A DNA stretch of 64,000 bases from Streptomyces sp. PH10-H1 (GTDB lineage: Bacteria > Actinomycetota > Actinomycetes > Streptomycetales > Streptomycetaceae), in assembly GCF_030063355.1 (NCBI RefSeq), contig NZ_JASISZ010000011.1, positions 1 through 64,000 of the forward strand. The letters run 5' to 3'. The notes beneath the pieces were generated by a model. That model was given only the letters and a program-made list of their open reading frames with translations. It did not search any database and was not told the origin of the DNA. Below, one piece after another: positions 49,436 through 59,031 of this stretch. The position numbers were made by a program, and so were the translations under genes. Numbering within the stretch: the first letter of the stretch is position 1; each line of letters starts with the position of its first letter.

Positions 49436-50080
49436 TCACCAGTCGGTGAACGCCTCATAGGCCGGCCCCAGCACTTCCGTCAGGTCGCGGCCGCGGACGG
49501 TGATCCCGGGCCGGCCGAGCCGCAGCAGAGCGGAATCGGGGGGCTCGCGGCGGGGCACGGCGGGCGGCAGCTGGTCCAGCAGCTCATCGCGGGTGCGCCC
49601 GCGCCAGACCAGTACGAGATACGGATCGGCGTCGAAGGCGTCGGCCAGGCTCCGCAGCACCGCGGCGAGATGGGCGCAGGGCAGCGCCCAGTCGGGGCAT
49701 GAGCACTCCATCACGAGATCCCCGGTCCGTGCGGGAAACAGCCGGAGACCGGCCCGGGCGAACAAGTCCTCAGTGTCGGGGGCTAGTTCGTTGTCGAGCA
49801 GCCGCGCACGGCAGTCGGGGTCGGCGGCCATGGCCCGCTGGGCGCGGGTCCACTGGGCCGGAGAGAACTCCGGCAGTCCGATCCGTACGTCGTAGCGCGC
49901 CTGCCGTTCTCCCCTGACCCGGGCGGTGACGGCGCCTGGCTCCACGTCGAGCCCGGAAACACCCTCGGCGGGCGGGCCCGCCGGGACGGCCGTGCCGAAG
50001 GAGTCCAGCCGGTCGGCGAACCGCTGGGACCATGAACGTGCCATCCCGGGCATTCCCGGTACCCCCGGCATCCTCGTCAT
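49436..50080 (-). CDS. SWIM zinc-finger protein (214 aa)
   Basis: Contains a SWIM zinc-binding motif, VMECSCPDWALPCAHLAAVL (CxCx7CxH), at ~125-145, flanked by a helical region and a C-terminal Pro/Arg-rich part ending VLGPAYEAFTDW. In actinomycetes a SWIM protein is commonly encoded next to a large SNF2-type helicase, and here it follows one 12 bases downstream, so the two probably act together on nucleic acid. ATG 50080 is used; two Met residues soon after (MPGM) are alternatives. Confidence 0.88.
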   Translation of the reverse strand: MTRMPGVPGMPGMARSWSQRFADRLDSFGTAVPAGPPAEGVSGLDVEPGAVTARVRGERQARYDVRIGLPEFSPAQWTRAQRAMAADPDCRARLLDNELAPDTEDLFARAGLRLFPARTGDLVMECSCPDWALPCAHLAAVLRSLADAFDADPYLVLVWRGRTRDELLDQLPPAVPRREPPDSALLRLGRPGITVRGRDLTEVLGPAYEAFTDW

Positions 50081-50092
50081 TCGCTCACTCGC

Positions 50093-53000
50093 TCACTCGC
50101 TCACCGCGTCGGCGCCGAGGCCGACCAGGTCGTACAGCGCTTCGGTGGACAGCTCCGTCAGCCAGCTCTCGCCGGAACCGACGGCCGCCCGGGCCAGCGT
50201 CCGCTTCGCTTCGATCATGGCGTCGATCCGTTCCTCCACGGTGCCCACGCACACGAATTTGCGGACCTGGACGTTCCTGCGCTGGCCGATCCGGAACGCC
50301 CGGTCGGTGGCCTGCTCCTCGACCGCCGGGTTCCACCACCGGTCGACATGGATGACCTGGTTGGCGGCGGTCAGGTTGAGCCCGGTGCCGCCGGCCTTGA
50401 GGGAGAGCAGGAACACCGAAGGGCCTACCGGGTCCTGGAAGCGTTCGATCATCTCGTCGCGGGCCCGCTGGGAGACGCCGCCGTGCAGGAAGAGGACCTC
50501 GGTGTCCAGCCGCCGGGCCAGATGGCCCTGGAGCATGGAGCCGAACTCGGCGAACTGCGTGAAACAGAGCGTCTTGTCGCCCTCGGCGAGGGCCTCCTCC
50601 AGCGTCTCCTCCAGCCGGGCGACCTTGCCCGAGCGGCCCGCCAGCGGTGAGCCGTCGTGCGCGAACTGCGCGGGGTGGTTGCACACCTGCTTGAGCTTGC
50701 TGAGCGACGCCAGCACCAAGCCCTTGCGCTCGATGCCGCGGCTCTCCTTGATCTGTTCCAGCAGATCGGTGACGACCGCCTGGTAGAGGCCGGCCTGTTC
50801 TGCGGTGAGGTTGCACAGCACGGTCATCTCCTGCTTTTCCGGCAGGTCCTGCGCGATGGCCGGGTCGCTCTTGAGGCGCCGCAGGATGAACGGCCGGGTG
50901 CGCTGCTGGAGTGCCAGTGCGGCGGCCTCGCTGCCGTCGCGCTCGATGGGCACGGCATAGCGCTCCTTGAAGCGCGTCGCCGAACCGAACAGACCAGGAT
51001 TGGCGAAGTCCAGGATCGCGTGCAGTTCGGCCAGCCGGTTCTCCACCGGGGTGCCGGTGAGTGCGATGCGGTGGTCGGCGGTCAGTTCCCTGACCGCACG
51101 GTACTGACGGGTGGCGGAGTTCTTGACGTGCTGCGCCTCGTCGATGATGATCCGCCGCCAGCCGGTCTCGGCCAGCGCCTCGGTGTCGCGCTGCACCAGC
51201 CCGTAGGTGGTGATCACCAGATCGGCGCCGGCGACGGCCTGCCGCAGCTGCGCACCGGTCAGCCGTCCGGCGCCGTGGTGGACGTACACCCGCAGCATCG
51301 GGGCGAACTTGGCGGTCTCGCGCTGCCAGTTGCCGACCAGCGACATCGGGCAGACCAGCAGGGTGGGGCGCGCCGGGCCGTCCTCCCCGCGCTTGGTGTC
51401 CTCCCCGCGCTTGGTGTGTTCCGCGCGCTTCGCGTGTTCCGTGTGCTCCACGGCGAGCAGCGCCAGCGCCTGTGCGGTCTTGCCGAGCCCCATGTCGTCG
51501 GCGAGGACCGCCCCGAGCCCCAGCTCGGTCAGGAACATCAGCCAGGCCAGGCCGCGTTCCTGGTAGGGGCGCAGGGTCGCGCCGAAGCCGGCGGGCACCG
51601 GGACCGGACGCAGCCACTGGTCGGCGCGGCCGGAGAGCAGTTCGCCGAGCCGGCCGTCGGCGCTGACGGCGGAGACCGGCAGTCCGCCCGCCGTGGCGTC
51701 CGGATCGAGCGCGATGCGCAGCATCCGGCCGGATGCCATCGTGCCGCTGCCGTCGCGTTCGAGGAAGGCGAGAGCGGCGGCGATCCGGTCCGGGTCGACC
51801 TCGGTCCACTGGCCCCGGATCCGCACCAGGGGCTGTTTGGCCGCGGCCAGTTCGGCGAGTTCGACGGGTGTCAGCGGCTGGTCGCCGATCGCGGCCTGCC
51901 AGCGGAAGGCCACGATGGCGTCCTGGTCGGCCAGGCTGCGGACGTCCACGGCGCCGGGCTGGGCGGTGCGCGCGGTCAGGGCCATGCCGAGTTTCTGGGG
52001 GCGCTGCCACCAGGTGGGGAGCAGCACGCCGAATCCCGCGTCGGCCAGTGCGGGGGCGGCGTCCCGGAGGAAGCCCAGAGCTCCGGCGCGGTCGAGGTCC
52101 AGAGCGGCGGGCCGGTTGCCGCGCAGGGTGCGGAGCAGCTCGGGATAGGCGCGTCCTGCCCGGTCCAGGCCGGCCAGCAGTGCTTCCTGGGGGCGCGCGG
52201 TCTTGCGTTCCAGGGCGCTGAGGGCGGGGCCCTGGTTCCATACGTCGTCGGCGTGGACCGTCAGTGACGGCTCGTCGGCGGCCTGGAGCAGGAAGTCCAG
52301 CCGCCAGTTGTCGTCGGAGGGATGACCGCGCGGGTCGGCGGGGTCCGGGCCGAGCGGCTCGACGAGCCGGAAGCAGACGCGCAGGGGGCCGTGGACCGGC
52401 GGCTCGGAACGGTGCCAGGCCGTGAGCCGGTCCTCCAGCTCCGCCAGCTCACCGGGGTCGGCGGCCTCGACGCGTCCGGTCGGTGAGGTGAGGGCCCGCA
52501 GCCACAGTTCGGTGGCGGTCGTGGCGGGGCGGCGGCCGCGCGCGGTGCGCAGCAGCTCGGGCTCGTCGTCCAGGATCGCGCGTGCCTCACGGTCGGTGAG
52601 GACGTCGAGCAGACCGGTGAGGATCGTGGCGGCGGTGCGGCCGTCGGGCTGTCCGTCGTGGTGCTCGCAGCGGCAGTCGGGCGGTGCGGCGGCGGCGAGC
52701 ACGCCGGCCTCCTGCCAGCCCGCGTCGTCCCGGACCGGACGCCAGCGGGCGTGCGGCTGTCCGTCCTCACGGACGAGCACGGGAAGCAGGCGGCCGCACC
52801 CGACCGTGCGCCACGCCAGGTCGTGGGCCGCGATCAGCCAGCGCAGCGAGACGCCGTAGGGCGCCTCGGGCAGACCGGCGGCGGACAGCTCGCCGAGCAG
52901 CTGGGCGGCCTCCGCGGGCTCGAAGAGCAGGCAGGTGACGCTCCACGGCATGACGGGCGCACCCGGGGCGGTGGTGGGACCGCCGAGTTCCGGGGAGGGC

Positions 53001-53224
53001 AGCGGTGCGCCGTTCCGGGTGGGGAGCAGCAGACCGGTCCGGCCCTCGCGGGCTCGGCCCGCCAGCCAGCCGAGCGCGGATCCGCCGTCGCCGAGCAGCT
53101 CGGCGACGGCGGGAGCCGGGGCGGCCTGCGGGTGCCCGGGTGCGGGGACAGGCGGCTGCCGGGAGTCCTCGGCCCACAGGGCGAGGCGCTGATCCGCTCT
53201 CCACAGGGCATGCAGAGCGAACAC
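50093..53224 (-). CDS. SNF2-family DEAD/DEAH helicase (1043 aa)
   Basis: Swi2/Snf2 ATPase of the actinobacterial HepA-like class. The N-terminal ~550 residues are the family-specific accessory region. The motor covers ~590-1040: Walker A LADDMGLGKTAQALALL, Walker B IIIDEAQHVKN, motif III TGTPVENRLAEL, and in the second lobe LSLKAGGTGLNLTAANQVIH, DRWWNP and QATDRAFRIGQRR. The GTG at 53224 follows AGGAGG. It is encoded with the SWIM protein. Likely remodels or translocates on DNA in repair or transcription; not tied to a specific pathway by context. Confidence 0.93.
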   Translation of the reverse strand: MFALHALWRADQRLALWAEDSRQPPVPAPGHPQAAPAPAVAELLGDGGSALGWLAGRAREGRTGLLLPTRNGAPLPSPELGGPTTAPGAPVMPWSVTCLLFEPAEAAQLLGELSAAGLPEAPYGVSLRWLIAAHDLAWRTVGCGRLLPVLVREDGQPHARWRPVRDDAGWQEAGVLAAAAPPDCRCEHHDGQPDGRTAATILTGLLDVLTDREARAILDDEPELLRTARGRRPATTATELWLRALTSPTGRVEAADPGELAELEDRLTAWHRSEPPVHGPLRVCFRLVEPLGPDPADPRGHPSDDNWRLDFLLQAADEPSLTVHADDVWNQGPALSALERKTARPQEALLAGLDRAGRAYPELLRTLRGNRPAALDLDRAGALGFLRDAAPALADAGFGVLLPTWWQRPQKLGMALTARTAQPGAVDVRSLADQDAIVAFRWQAAIGDQPLTPVELAELAAAKQPLVRIRGQWTEVDPDRIAAALAFLERDGSGTMASGRMLRIALDPDATAGGLPVSAVSADGRLGELLSGRADQWLRPVPVPAGFGATLRPYQERGLAWLMFLTELGLGAVLADDMGLGKTAQALALLAVEHTEHAKRAEHTKRGEDTKRGEDGPARPTLLVCPMSLVGNWQRETAKFAPMLRVYVHHGAGRLTGAQLRQAVAGADLVITTYGLVQRDTEALAETGWRRIIIDEAQHVKNSATRQYRAVRELTADHRIALTGTPVENRLAELHAILDFANPGLFGSATRFKERYAVPIERDGSEAAALALQQRTRPFILRRLKSDPAIAQDLPEKQEMTVLCNLTAEQAGLYQAVVTDLLEQIKESRGIERKGLVLASLSKLKQVCNHPAQFAHDGSPLAGRSGKVARLEETLEEALAEGDKTLCFTQFAEFGSMLQGHLARRLDTEVLFLHGGVSQRARDEMIERFQDPVGPSVFLLSLKAGGTGLNLTAANQVIHVDRWWNPAVEEQATDRAFRIGQRRNVQVRKFVCVGTVEERIDAMIEAKRTLARAAVGSGESWLTELSTEALYDLVGLGADAVSE

Positions 53225-53278
53225 GGTGCGGCCTCCTCCTGCTGGGTGTGTGGTGACACCCGGAAGCCTACGTGCAGG

Positions 53279-55195
53279 TCAGCCGGTGGGGACGGTCCAC
53301 TTCTGGTTGGCGCCGCCGGAGCAGTCCCAGATCTGCAGCCGGGTGCCGTTGGCGGAGCTGACCCCAGTGGCGTCCAGGCATCTGCCGGACACCGGGTTCA
53401 CCAGTGTGCCGCCGCTGCCGGGCTGCCATTGCTGGGCGCCGGTGCCGTTGCAGTCGTAGAGCTGGGCCTTGGTGCCGTTGGCGGTGCCGCCGGCGGCCAG
53501 GTCCAGGCACTTGCCCAGTGCCTGGAAGGTGCCGGAGGCGGCGGTCCACTGCTGGGCGGCGCTGCCGTTGCAGTCGTAGAGCTGTACGGCGGTGCCGTTC
53601 GCGCTGCTGCCCGCGGCGACGTCCGCGCACTTGCCGCCGATACCGGTGATCGGCCCGGTGGCGCCGCTTCCTCCACCGGATCCCGGAGTGCCAGCCCAGG
53701 TGAAGGTGGCCGAGGCGCCGGCGGGCAGGGTGTAGGCGAAGGACTGGTTGCCCCAGTTGACGCGGACGCTCTGGGCGCTGCCGGTGTCGTTGTAGGCGAT
53801 GAGGGCCTTGGAGCCGTCCGGGTTGCGCCAGGCGACGTTGGGCACCGAGGTGTTGGCGGTGGAGGCGATCCGGTAGGCGCCGGGCTTCACGAACTTGGTG
53901 AGGTGGCCCATCGTGTAGTACTCGACGGTGTAGTCGACCTGTCCGGTGCGGCTGTCGCCGTTGTGCACGGTGACCAGGCCGGTGCAGGTACCACAGCCGC
54001 CGTTGTGCGGGCCCATGTTCTGGTCGACGGCCAGGCTCCACTTGACCCAGCTCTGGCCCCAGTTGCGGGTGTAGTCGATCAGATTGTGCATGTCCTCCTT
54101 CTGCTGGTTGGCGATCCACGTGCCGCCGGAGTGCTCGGTGTCGTAGGCGTTCACGCCCGGGTACTTGTTGTGGACGGCCGTCTGCTGGGCGACGTCGCCG
54201 CCGTAGCCGTGCCAGGCCATGCCGCCGAAGTTCGGGTCGTTGCGGATGGCCGCGTCGTCGAGGGTCGGGGCGGCGAAGGCGTCGTACTGGTCCCAGTTCC
54301 AGTCCAGGGCGAGGACCTTGGTGGACAGCCCCGCCGTGTGCAGGGCGGGCAGCAGGTTGTTCTTGGTGAAGGACGCCAGCCCCGCGCCGTTCCACTGCAT
54401 GGACGGGTAGCCGCCGCAGCAGGTGGGTTCGTTCTGCGCCGAGACGTAGTCGACGGGGACGCCGGCCGACTGGTACGCCTGCAGATACTTGGCGAAGTAC
54501 TGGGCGTAGGCGCCGTAGAACTGCGACTGGAGCCAGCCCTGGCTCATGCTGCCGTTGTCCTTCATCCAGGCCGGGGCGCTCCACGGCACACCCATCACCT
54601 TGACGGCGGGGTTGAGCTGGCGGGCCTGCTTGGTGAGGGGGACCACGTCGGCGAGGTCGTGGGCGATCGAGAAGTGGGCGAGGCTCGCGTCGGTCTGCCC
54701 GCTGGGGAGGTCGTCGTAGGTGTAGTTGAAGCGGGCCAGGTCGGAGGCGCCCATGGGGTTGCGCAGGAAGTCGATGCCGATGCCGTTCACCGGGTCGAAG
54801 AGCTTCTTCATCACCGCGTCGCGGGTGGCTCCGGTGAGCGCGCCGCTGGAGTTCATGAGCCAGGCGGCGGTGTCGGTGAAGGACGCGCCGGCGCCCTCGA
54901 ACTGCTGGTAGCGGGTGTTCTCATCGACGGTGACCGACTGGCCGGATCCACTGCCGGAGGTGAAGGCGAGCGGCGCCTGCTGTTCCAGGCCCTTGACGAC
55001 GTTGCGGCCGCCCGAGTCCGAGGTGGTGGTCAGCCATACCTGCACGCTCTCGCCCGCCGCGTGCGCGGTGAGCGGCGTGGCCAGCATGGGGGTGACAACG
55101 GCGACGGCCGCGGCCAGCAGGCCGGTGACGGTACGGCGGAATCCGGTGCGGCGGAATCCGGTACTTCCCGTGTGGGGACGGGTGGGTGAGCGCAT
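53279..55195 (-). CDS. Secreted GH30 glycosidase with ricin-B lectin domain (638 aa)
   Basis: Signal peptide with a double FRRTGFRR start and AVAVVTPMLATPLTAHAAG (cleavage near 47), then a GH30 barrel (~55-480): VDENTRYQQFEGAGASFTD, DFLRNPMGASD, acid/base Glu in VSAQNEPTCCGG and nucleophile Glu in AYDTEHSGGTW. The C-terminal ~130 residues are a ricin B-type carbohydrate-binding trefoil with three QxW repeats (QQWTAAS, QQWQPGS, QKWTVPT) and Cys pairs. Likely an extracellular beta-glycosidase (glucosylceramidase-like or beta-1,6-glucanase). ATG 55195 has a distant AAAGG. The 239-base upstream gap has an AT-rich patch at 55286-55335, probably the promoter. Confidence 0.9.
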   Translation of the reverse strand: MRSPTRPHTGSTGFRRTGFRRTVTGLLAAAVAVVTPMLATPLTAHAAGESVQVWLTTTSDSGGRNVVKGLEQQAPLAFTSGSGSGQSVTVDENTRYQQFEGAGASFTDTAAWLMNSSGALTGATRDAVMKKLFDPVNGIGIDFLRNPMGASDLARFNYTYDDLPSGQTDASLAHFSIAHDLADVVPLTKQARQLNPAVKVMGVPWSAPAWMKDNGSMSQGWLQSQFYGAYAQYFAKYLQAYQSAGVPVDYVSAQNEPTCCGGYPSMQWNGAGLASFTKNNLLPALHTAGLSTKVLALDWNWDQYDAFAAPTLDDAAIRNDPNFGGMAWHGYGGDVAQQTAVHNKYPGVNAYDTEHSGGTWIANQQKEDMHNLIDYTRNWGQSWVKWSLAVDQNMGPHNGGCGTCTGLVTVHNGDSRTGQVDYTVEYYTMGHLTKFVKPGAYRIASTANTSVPNVAWRNPDGSKALIAYNDTGSAQSVRVNWGNQSFAYTLPAGASATFTWAGTPGSGGGSGATGPITGIGGKCADVAAGSSANGTAVQLYDCNGSAAQQWTAASGTFQALGKCLDLAAGGTANGTKAQLYDCNGTGAQQWQPGSGGTLVNPVSGRCLDATGVSSANGTRLQIWDCSGGANQKWTVPTG

Positions 55196-55434
55196 GGGTC
55201 CGGTTGCCTTTCTACGGCACTTGCCCTGGTGCGTTACGGAGGTGCGTCGCGTAGGTGCGCTACGGAGGCGCGTTTCGGAGTCGCGCTACTTAATTCAGAC
55301 CTTGATTTACTGCTTAGTTCGAGGCGTGAGTTAACTCGTGCGACTTGGACACGTCAAGACTTCGCACAGGAACGGCCGCTTCCGCGCCGCCGGCGGCCTT
55401 ACGAACTGACGCATCATCATGAGACGGTGCGGCC

Positions 55435-56301
55435 ATGACCACACCGGCCCCGACTCCCTCGTCTCCCCCGCTCCTCGGCCGGACGGCCATCGTCACCGGC
55501 GCCTCCCGGGGTATCGGCCTGGCCGTCGCGCGCGGTCTGGTGGAGGCCGGTGCCTCGGTCTGTCTGACGGCCCGCGACCCAGGGGGAATGCGCGCCGCCG
55601 TCGGGGAGTTGCGCGGCCTGGGCGGCCTCCGCGGCCGGATCACCGGCCACGCGGGATCCGCCGGCGACGCCGCGCACATCGAGGCGTGCGTGGCGCTGAC
55701 GGTCAAGGAGCTCGGCGGGGTGGACATCCTGGTCAACAACGCCGCCGCCAACACCCCGTTCGGCCCGCTCGTCGACATCGATCCGGACGCCTGGCGGGAC
55801 GCCTTCGCCGTCAATGTCGACGGCCCGCTGCGGTTCGTCCAGTGCGCGTGGCGCGCGTGGATGCGTGCGCACGGCGGCACGGTGGTGAACATCTGCACCG
55901 AGGGCGCCCAGGGCGTCGGCCCCAACATCGGCGCCTACGGCACCAGCAAGGCGGCTCTGCTCCATCTCACCCGGCAGCTCGCCGGCGAGCTCGCCCCCAC
56001 CGTACGGGTCAACTCCGTCTCCCCCGGCCTGGTCCGCACCGAGATGGCGCGCTTCGTCTGGGAGAACGCCGAGCCGCAGATCGCCGCCGGGCTGCCCATG
56101 GGCCGGATCGGCGAGCCGGACGACATCGCGCGCGCCGTCCTGTGGCTGGTTTCCGGCGCCGCCTCCTGGATCACCGGTACGGATCTCGTGGTCGACGGCG
56201 GTACCCGGGTACGCGCCGCCCACATCACGGAGCCCGCCGCCGGAACCGGGAACGGCGCCGACTACGCCGTCCACGAACGGCTGCGCGCCCACCGCGGCTG
56301 A
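55435..56301 (+). CDS. Short-chain dehydrogenase/reductase (288 aa)
   Basis: Classical SDR with the cofactor motif AIVTGASRGIGLAVARGL (TGxxxGIG, ~20), NNAAAN, and the active-site Tyr-Lys in GAYGTSKAALLHL. The usual catalytic Ser falls in VVNICTEGAQG, where Thr or another residue would have to serve. The C-terminal signature SPGLVRTEMARF is present. The Arg at the end of the second strand (CLTARD) suggests NADP. It has its own promoter, divergent from the GH30 gene. The tail of ~35 residues after GGTRV is longer than usual. Substrate unknown. Confidence 0.9.
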   Translation: MTTPAPTPSSPPLLGRTAIVTGASRGIGLAVARGLVEAGASVCLTARDPGGMRAAVGELRGLGGLRGRITGHAGSAGDAAHIEACVALTVKELGGVDILVNNAAANTPFGPLVDIDPDAWRDAFAVNVDGPLRFVQCAWRAWMRAHGGTVVNICTEGAQGVGPNIGAYGTSKAALLHLTRQLAGELAPTVRVNSVSPGLVRTEMARFVWENAEPQIAAGLPMGRIGEPDDIARAVLWLVSGAASWITGTDLVVDGGTRVRAAHITEPAAGTGNGADYAVHERLRAHRG

Positions 56302-56397
56302 CCACCGGCCCGTACCACCGGTGAGCGCGACGGCACGTACCCGGCCACCGACGGCACGCGGGCCGGGAGAGCCGGAACGGCTGGGGCCTGTCCGGCC

Positions 56398-58011
56398 CTA
56401 GAAGATCGGCGGCACGACGCAGTCGATCAGATGCGGTCCGGGCTCGGCCAGCGCCCGCTCGAACTGGGCGGTGAACTCCTCGGCGGTGGTGGCCCGGGTA
56501 GCCGGTACGCCCATGCCGGTGGCCAGGGCCACGAAGTCCAGGCCGGGCCGGGACAGGTCGAGCAGCTGCCGGGCCCGCTCGCCCGCCGCGGAGGCGCCGA
56601 CCTGCTGGAGTTCCAGATTGAGGATCGCGTAGGAGCTGTTGTTGAACACGACAGTGGTCACGTCGAGCCCCTCGCGCGCCTGGGTCCACAGCGCCTGGAA
56701 CGTGTACATGGCGCTGCCGTCGGCCTCCAGGCACACCACGGGCCTGCCGGGGCAGGCCACCGCGGCGCCGGTGGCCACCGGCAGGCCCTGGCCGATCGCG
56801 CCGCCGGTCAGGGTCAGCCAGTCGTGCCGGGGCGCGTTGGCGGTGGCGCCGGGCAGCCACAGCCCCGAGGTGTTCGCCTCGTCCACGACGATGGCGCCGG
56901 CGGGCAGCAGCGCCCCGATCGCCTGGGACGCGGACTCGGCGGTGAGCGATCCGGTGGGACGCTGCGGCCGCGGCGCGCGAGTGACGGCGGCCGGGGTCAC
57001 GGCGTCGGCTGCCACCTCGCCTGTCGCGCTGTCGGATGCCACGCTGCCGGGCGCCACCTCGTCGGCGAGCCGGGCGAGCGCGGCGGCGGCGTCCTCGGAA
57101 CCGGTGGCCAGTTCCCGTGCCTCGCAGCCCTCCGGCACCAGGTCGCCGCGCTTGCCGGGATAGGCGAAGAACGTCACCGGTGAGCGGGCGCCGGCCAGGA
57201 TCAGATGCTTGACGCCGTCGAGTTGGGCACTGGCGAAATCGGCGAGATAGCCGAGCCGCTCGACCTCCGGCAGATCCCCGCCGCGTTCCAGCCGCGCCGG
57301 GAAGGTCTCACAGAGCAGATTCGCCCCAGTGGCCTCCGCGATCCGGGACGCGGCGCGGAGTCCCGCCTCGTGGGTCGCCGCGCCGCCGAGCAGGATCGCG
57401 GCGGTCTCGCCCGACCGCAGCGCTTTGGCCGCGGCCGTCACGGCTTGCGCGGACACGGCCCCGGGACCACTGTCGTGCACCATCGCGATGGCCGTCGCGG
57501 ACGGCCCCGGCTCCGACCAGGACACGTCCGCGGGCAGGATGAGCGTCGCGACGGCGCCCGGCGAGCCCGAGGCGGCGATGACCGCCAGGGTCACGTCCAC
57601 CTTCAGATCGGCGGCGTCCGTCGTCCTGCGCACCCAGCCGGAGACCGTTCCGGCGAGCGCGTCGATGTCGGACTCCAGCGGGGCGTCCAGCGGTTTGTGG
57701 TGCAGCGCGTGGTCGCCGACGATGTTGACGATCGGGGTGCCGGCCCGGCGCGCGTTGTGCAGATTGGCCAGGCCGTTGGCGAGCCCGGGACCGAGGTGCA
57801 GCAGGGTGCAGGCCGGTCGCCCGGTCATCCGCGCGTAGCCGTCCGCCGCACCCGTGGCCACGCCCTCGAAGAGGCACAGCACGGCGCGCATCTCCGGCAC
57901 GTCGTCCAGCGCGGCGACGAAGTGCATCTCGGAGGTGCCGGGATTGGCGAAGCACACCTCGACTCCACGCTCGACGAGGGTGCGGATCAGGGTCTGTGCC
58001 CCGTTCGGCAT
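56398..58011 (-). CDS. TPP-dependent enzyme, acetolactate synthase large-subunit-like (537 aa)
   Basis: Thiamine diphosphate enzyme with PYR, middle and PP domains. The N-terminus has the proton-relay Glu in LCLFEGVATGAADGYARM. The PP domain has the Mg/TPP motif EADGSAMYTFQALWTQARE ending in VVFNNSSY. It lacks the strong similarity expected of the housekeeping IlvB, and no regulatory subunit gene follows, so a decarboxylase or benzoylformate decarboxylase-like role is possible. A ~30-residue Ala/Ser/Val-rich linker (~325-350) precedes the last domain. The ATG at 58011 starts MPNGAQTLIRTL. It is monocistronic. Confidence 0.87.
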   Translation of the reverse strand: MPNGAQTLIRTLVERGVEVCFANPGTSEMHFVAALDDVPEMRAVLCLFEGVATGAADGYARMTGRPACTLLHLGPGLANGLANLHNARRAGTPIVNIVGDHALHHKPLDAPLESDIDALAGTVSGWVRRTTDAADLKVDVTLAVIAASGSPGAVATLILPADVSWSEPGPSATAIAMVHDSGPGAVSAQAVTAAAKALRSGETAAILLGGAATHEAGLRAASRIAEATGANLLCETFPARLERGGDLPEVERLGYLADFASAQLDGVKHLILAGARSPVTFFAYPGKRGDLVPEGCEARELATGSEDAAAALARLADEVAPGSVASDSATGEVAADAVTPAAVTRAPRPQRPTGSLTAESASQAIGALLPAGAIVVDEANTSGLWLPGATANAPRHDWLTLTGGAIGQGLPVATGAAVACPGRPVVCLEADGSAMYTFQALWTQAREGLDVTTVVFNNSSYAILNLELQQVGASAAGERARQLLDLSRPGLDFVALATGMGVPATRATTAEEFTAQFERALAEPGPHLIDCVVPPIF

Positions 58012-58168
58012 GGCGTCCGCCTCTGCTCAGGGTGTCCGGCGTTCCGTCGTCAGTTCAAAGGTGTCCGTCGTCAGTACGCCCGGTTCCGTGAGCGATACTC
58101 CACCTTCACCGAGCTGTCACGATAGACCGCGCCGCGCGTCGGCTCCCTCTTGGGCAGCGCGGGTCGCG

Positions 58169-58900
58169 CTAACCGCTTTCGGTACGCCCCGGGTTGCTCC
58201 GCAGCACGCAGTCACCGCACAGACCGCCGCCCGGGATCCGGTAGTAGAGACAGCAGCTGCGCCGGACGAAGCCGGTGTCCCGGGTGTCCAGGGTTCCGGT
58301 GCCGCTCAGCAGGGGATCGCTGAAGAGCCGAACGGTGAGGTCCAGGGCGGTTCGCGCCTCCTGCGGGCGGCCCCACGCGACGCACCAGGTGTGCAGCACC
58401 CGCACGGAACCGGCCAGTGCGGAACCGGCGTTCCCCCACAGCAGTCCGCCCGAGACCGGGCAGGCTTCCCGGGTCGCGCGGTGCAGTGGCACCAGATGGC
58501 CGGCCAGGACCGTCCCGGACACCTGCCCCGCGACGTCGTCCGAAGCCGGTAGGGCCGCCGGGCGCGGCAGCCACAGATCGTGCGGGGCACCGCACGCGGG
58601 GTTCCACCACAACCGGTTCGCGTCCAGGTCGGGGACCCGGCCCGCCAGTACCGCCGCGCCGAGAGCCACGGACCACAGCCGCGCGGCCAGCCCCTGAAAG
58701 GCGAGGGAGGCTCCCACCCGGAGTTCCGGCGTGCCCAGCCGCGCGGCGACGTCCGCCGCCCGCTCGCGTACCGGGCCCGGGGCGTACAGCTCGGCGAGCG
58801 GCCGGTATCCGTGAGCGCGAGGCCCGCCGTCCCCGCCGCCTCCGGTGCGGACGGCGAAGAACGGCCCCACCTCCGCGACATCCCGCAGCGTCCTGTCCAT
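58169..58900 (-). CDS. FhuF-like ferric siderophore reductase (243 aa)
   Basis: The C-terminus carries the FhuF 2Fe-2S cysteine signature FVRRSCCLYYRIPGGGLCGD followed by CVL (CC-x10-C-x2-C). The preceding ~200 residues have the helical pattern of the family (ASLAFQGLAARLWSVALGAA, RLWWNP). Such proteins reduce ferric siderophores in the cytoplasm to release iron. The ATG at 58900 starts MDRTLRDVAEV. No siderophore transport genes adjoin it in this window. Length is normal. Confidence 0.87.
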   Translation of the reverse strand: MDRTLRDVAEVGPFFAVRTGGGGDGGPRAHGYRPLAELYAPGPVRERAADVAARLGTPELRVGASLAFQGLAARLWSVALGAAVLAGRVPDLDANRLWWNPACGAPHDLWLPRPAALPASDDVAGQVSGTVLAGHLVPLHRATREACPVSGGLLWGNAGSALAGSVRVLHTWCVAWGRPQEARTALDLTVRLFSDPLLSGTGTLDTRDTGFVRRSCCLYYRIPGGGLCGDCVLRSNPGRTESG

Positions 58901-59031
58901 GAACCGATCATGACGTACCCGGCGCGCGGCGAACGGCCGTGACGCGAGGCCCTATTGCCCCGCCCAGCACCCAGTCCCGACAATGCGCATGACAACACCG
59001 AAAGAACTTCGGTCTGGAGAGGACCCCCCAC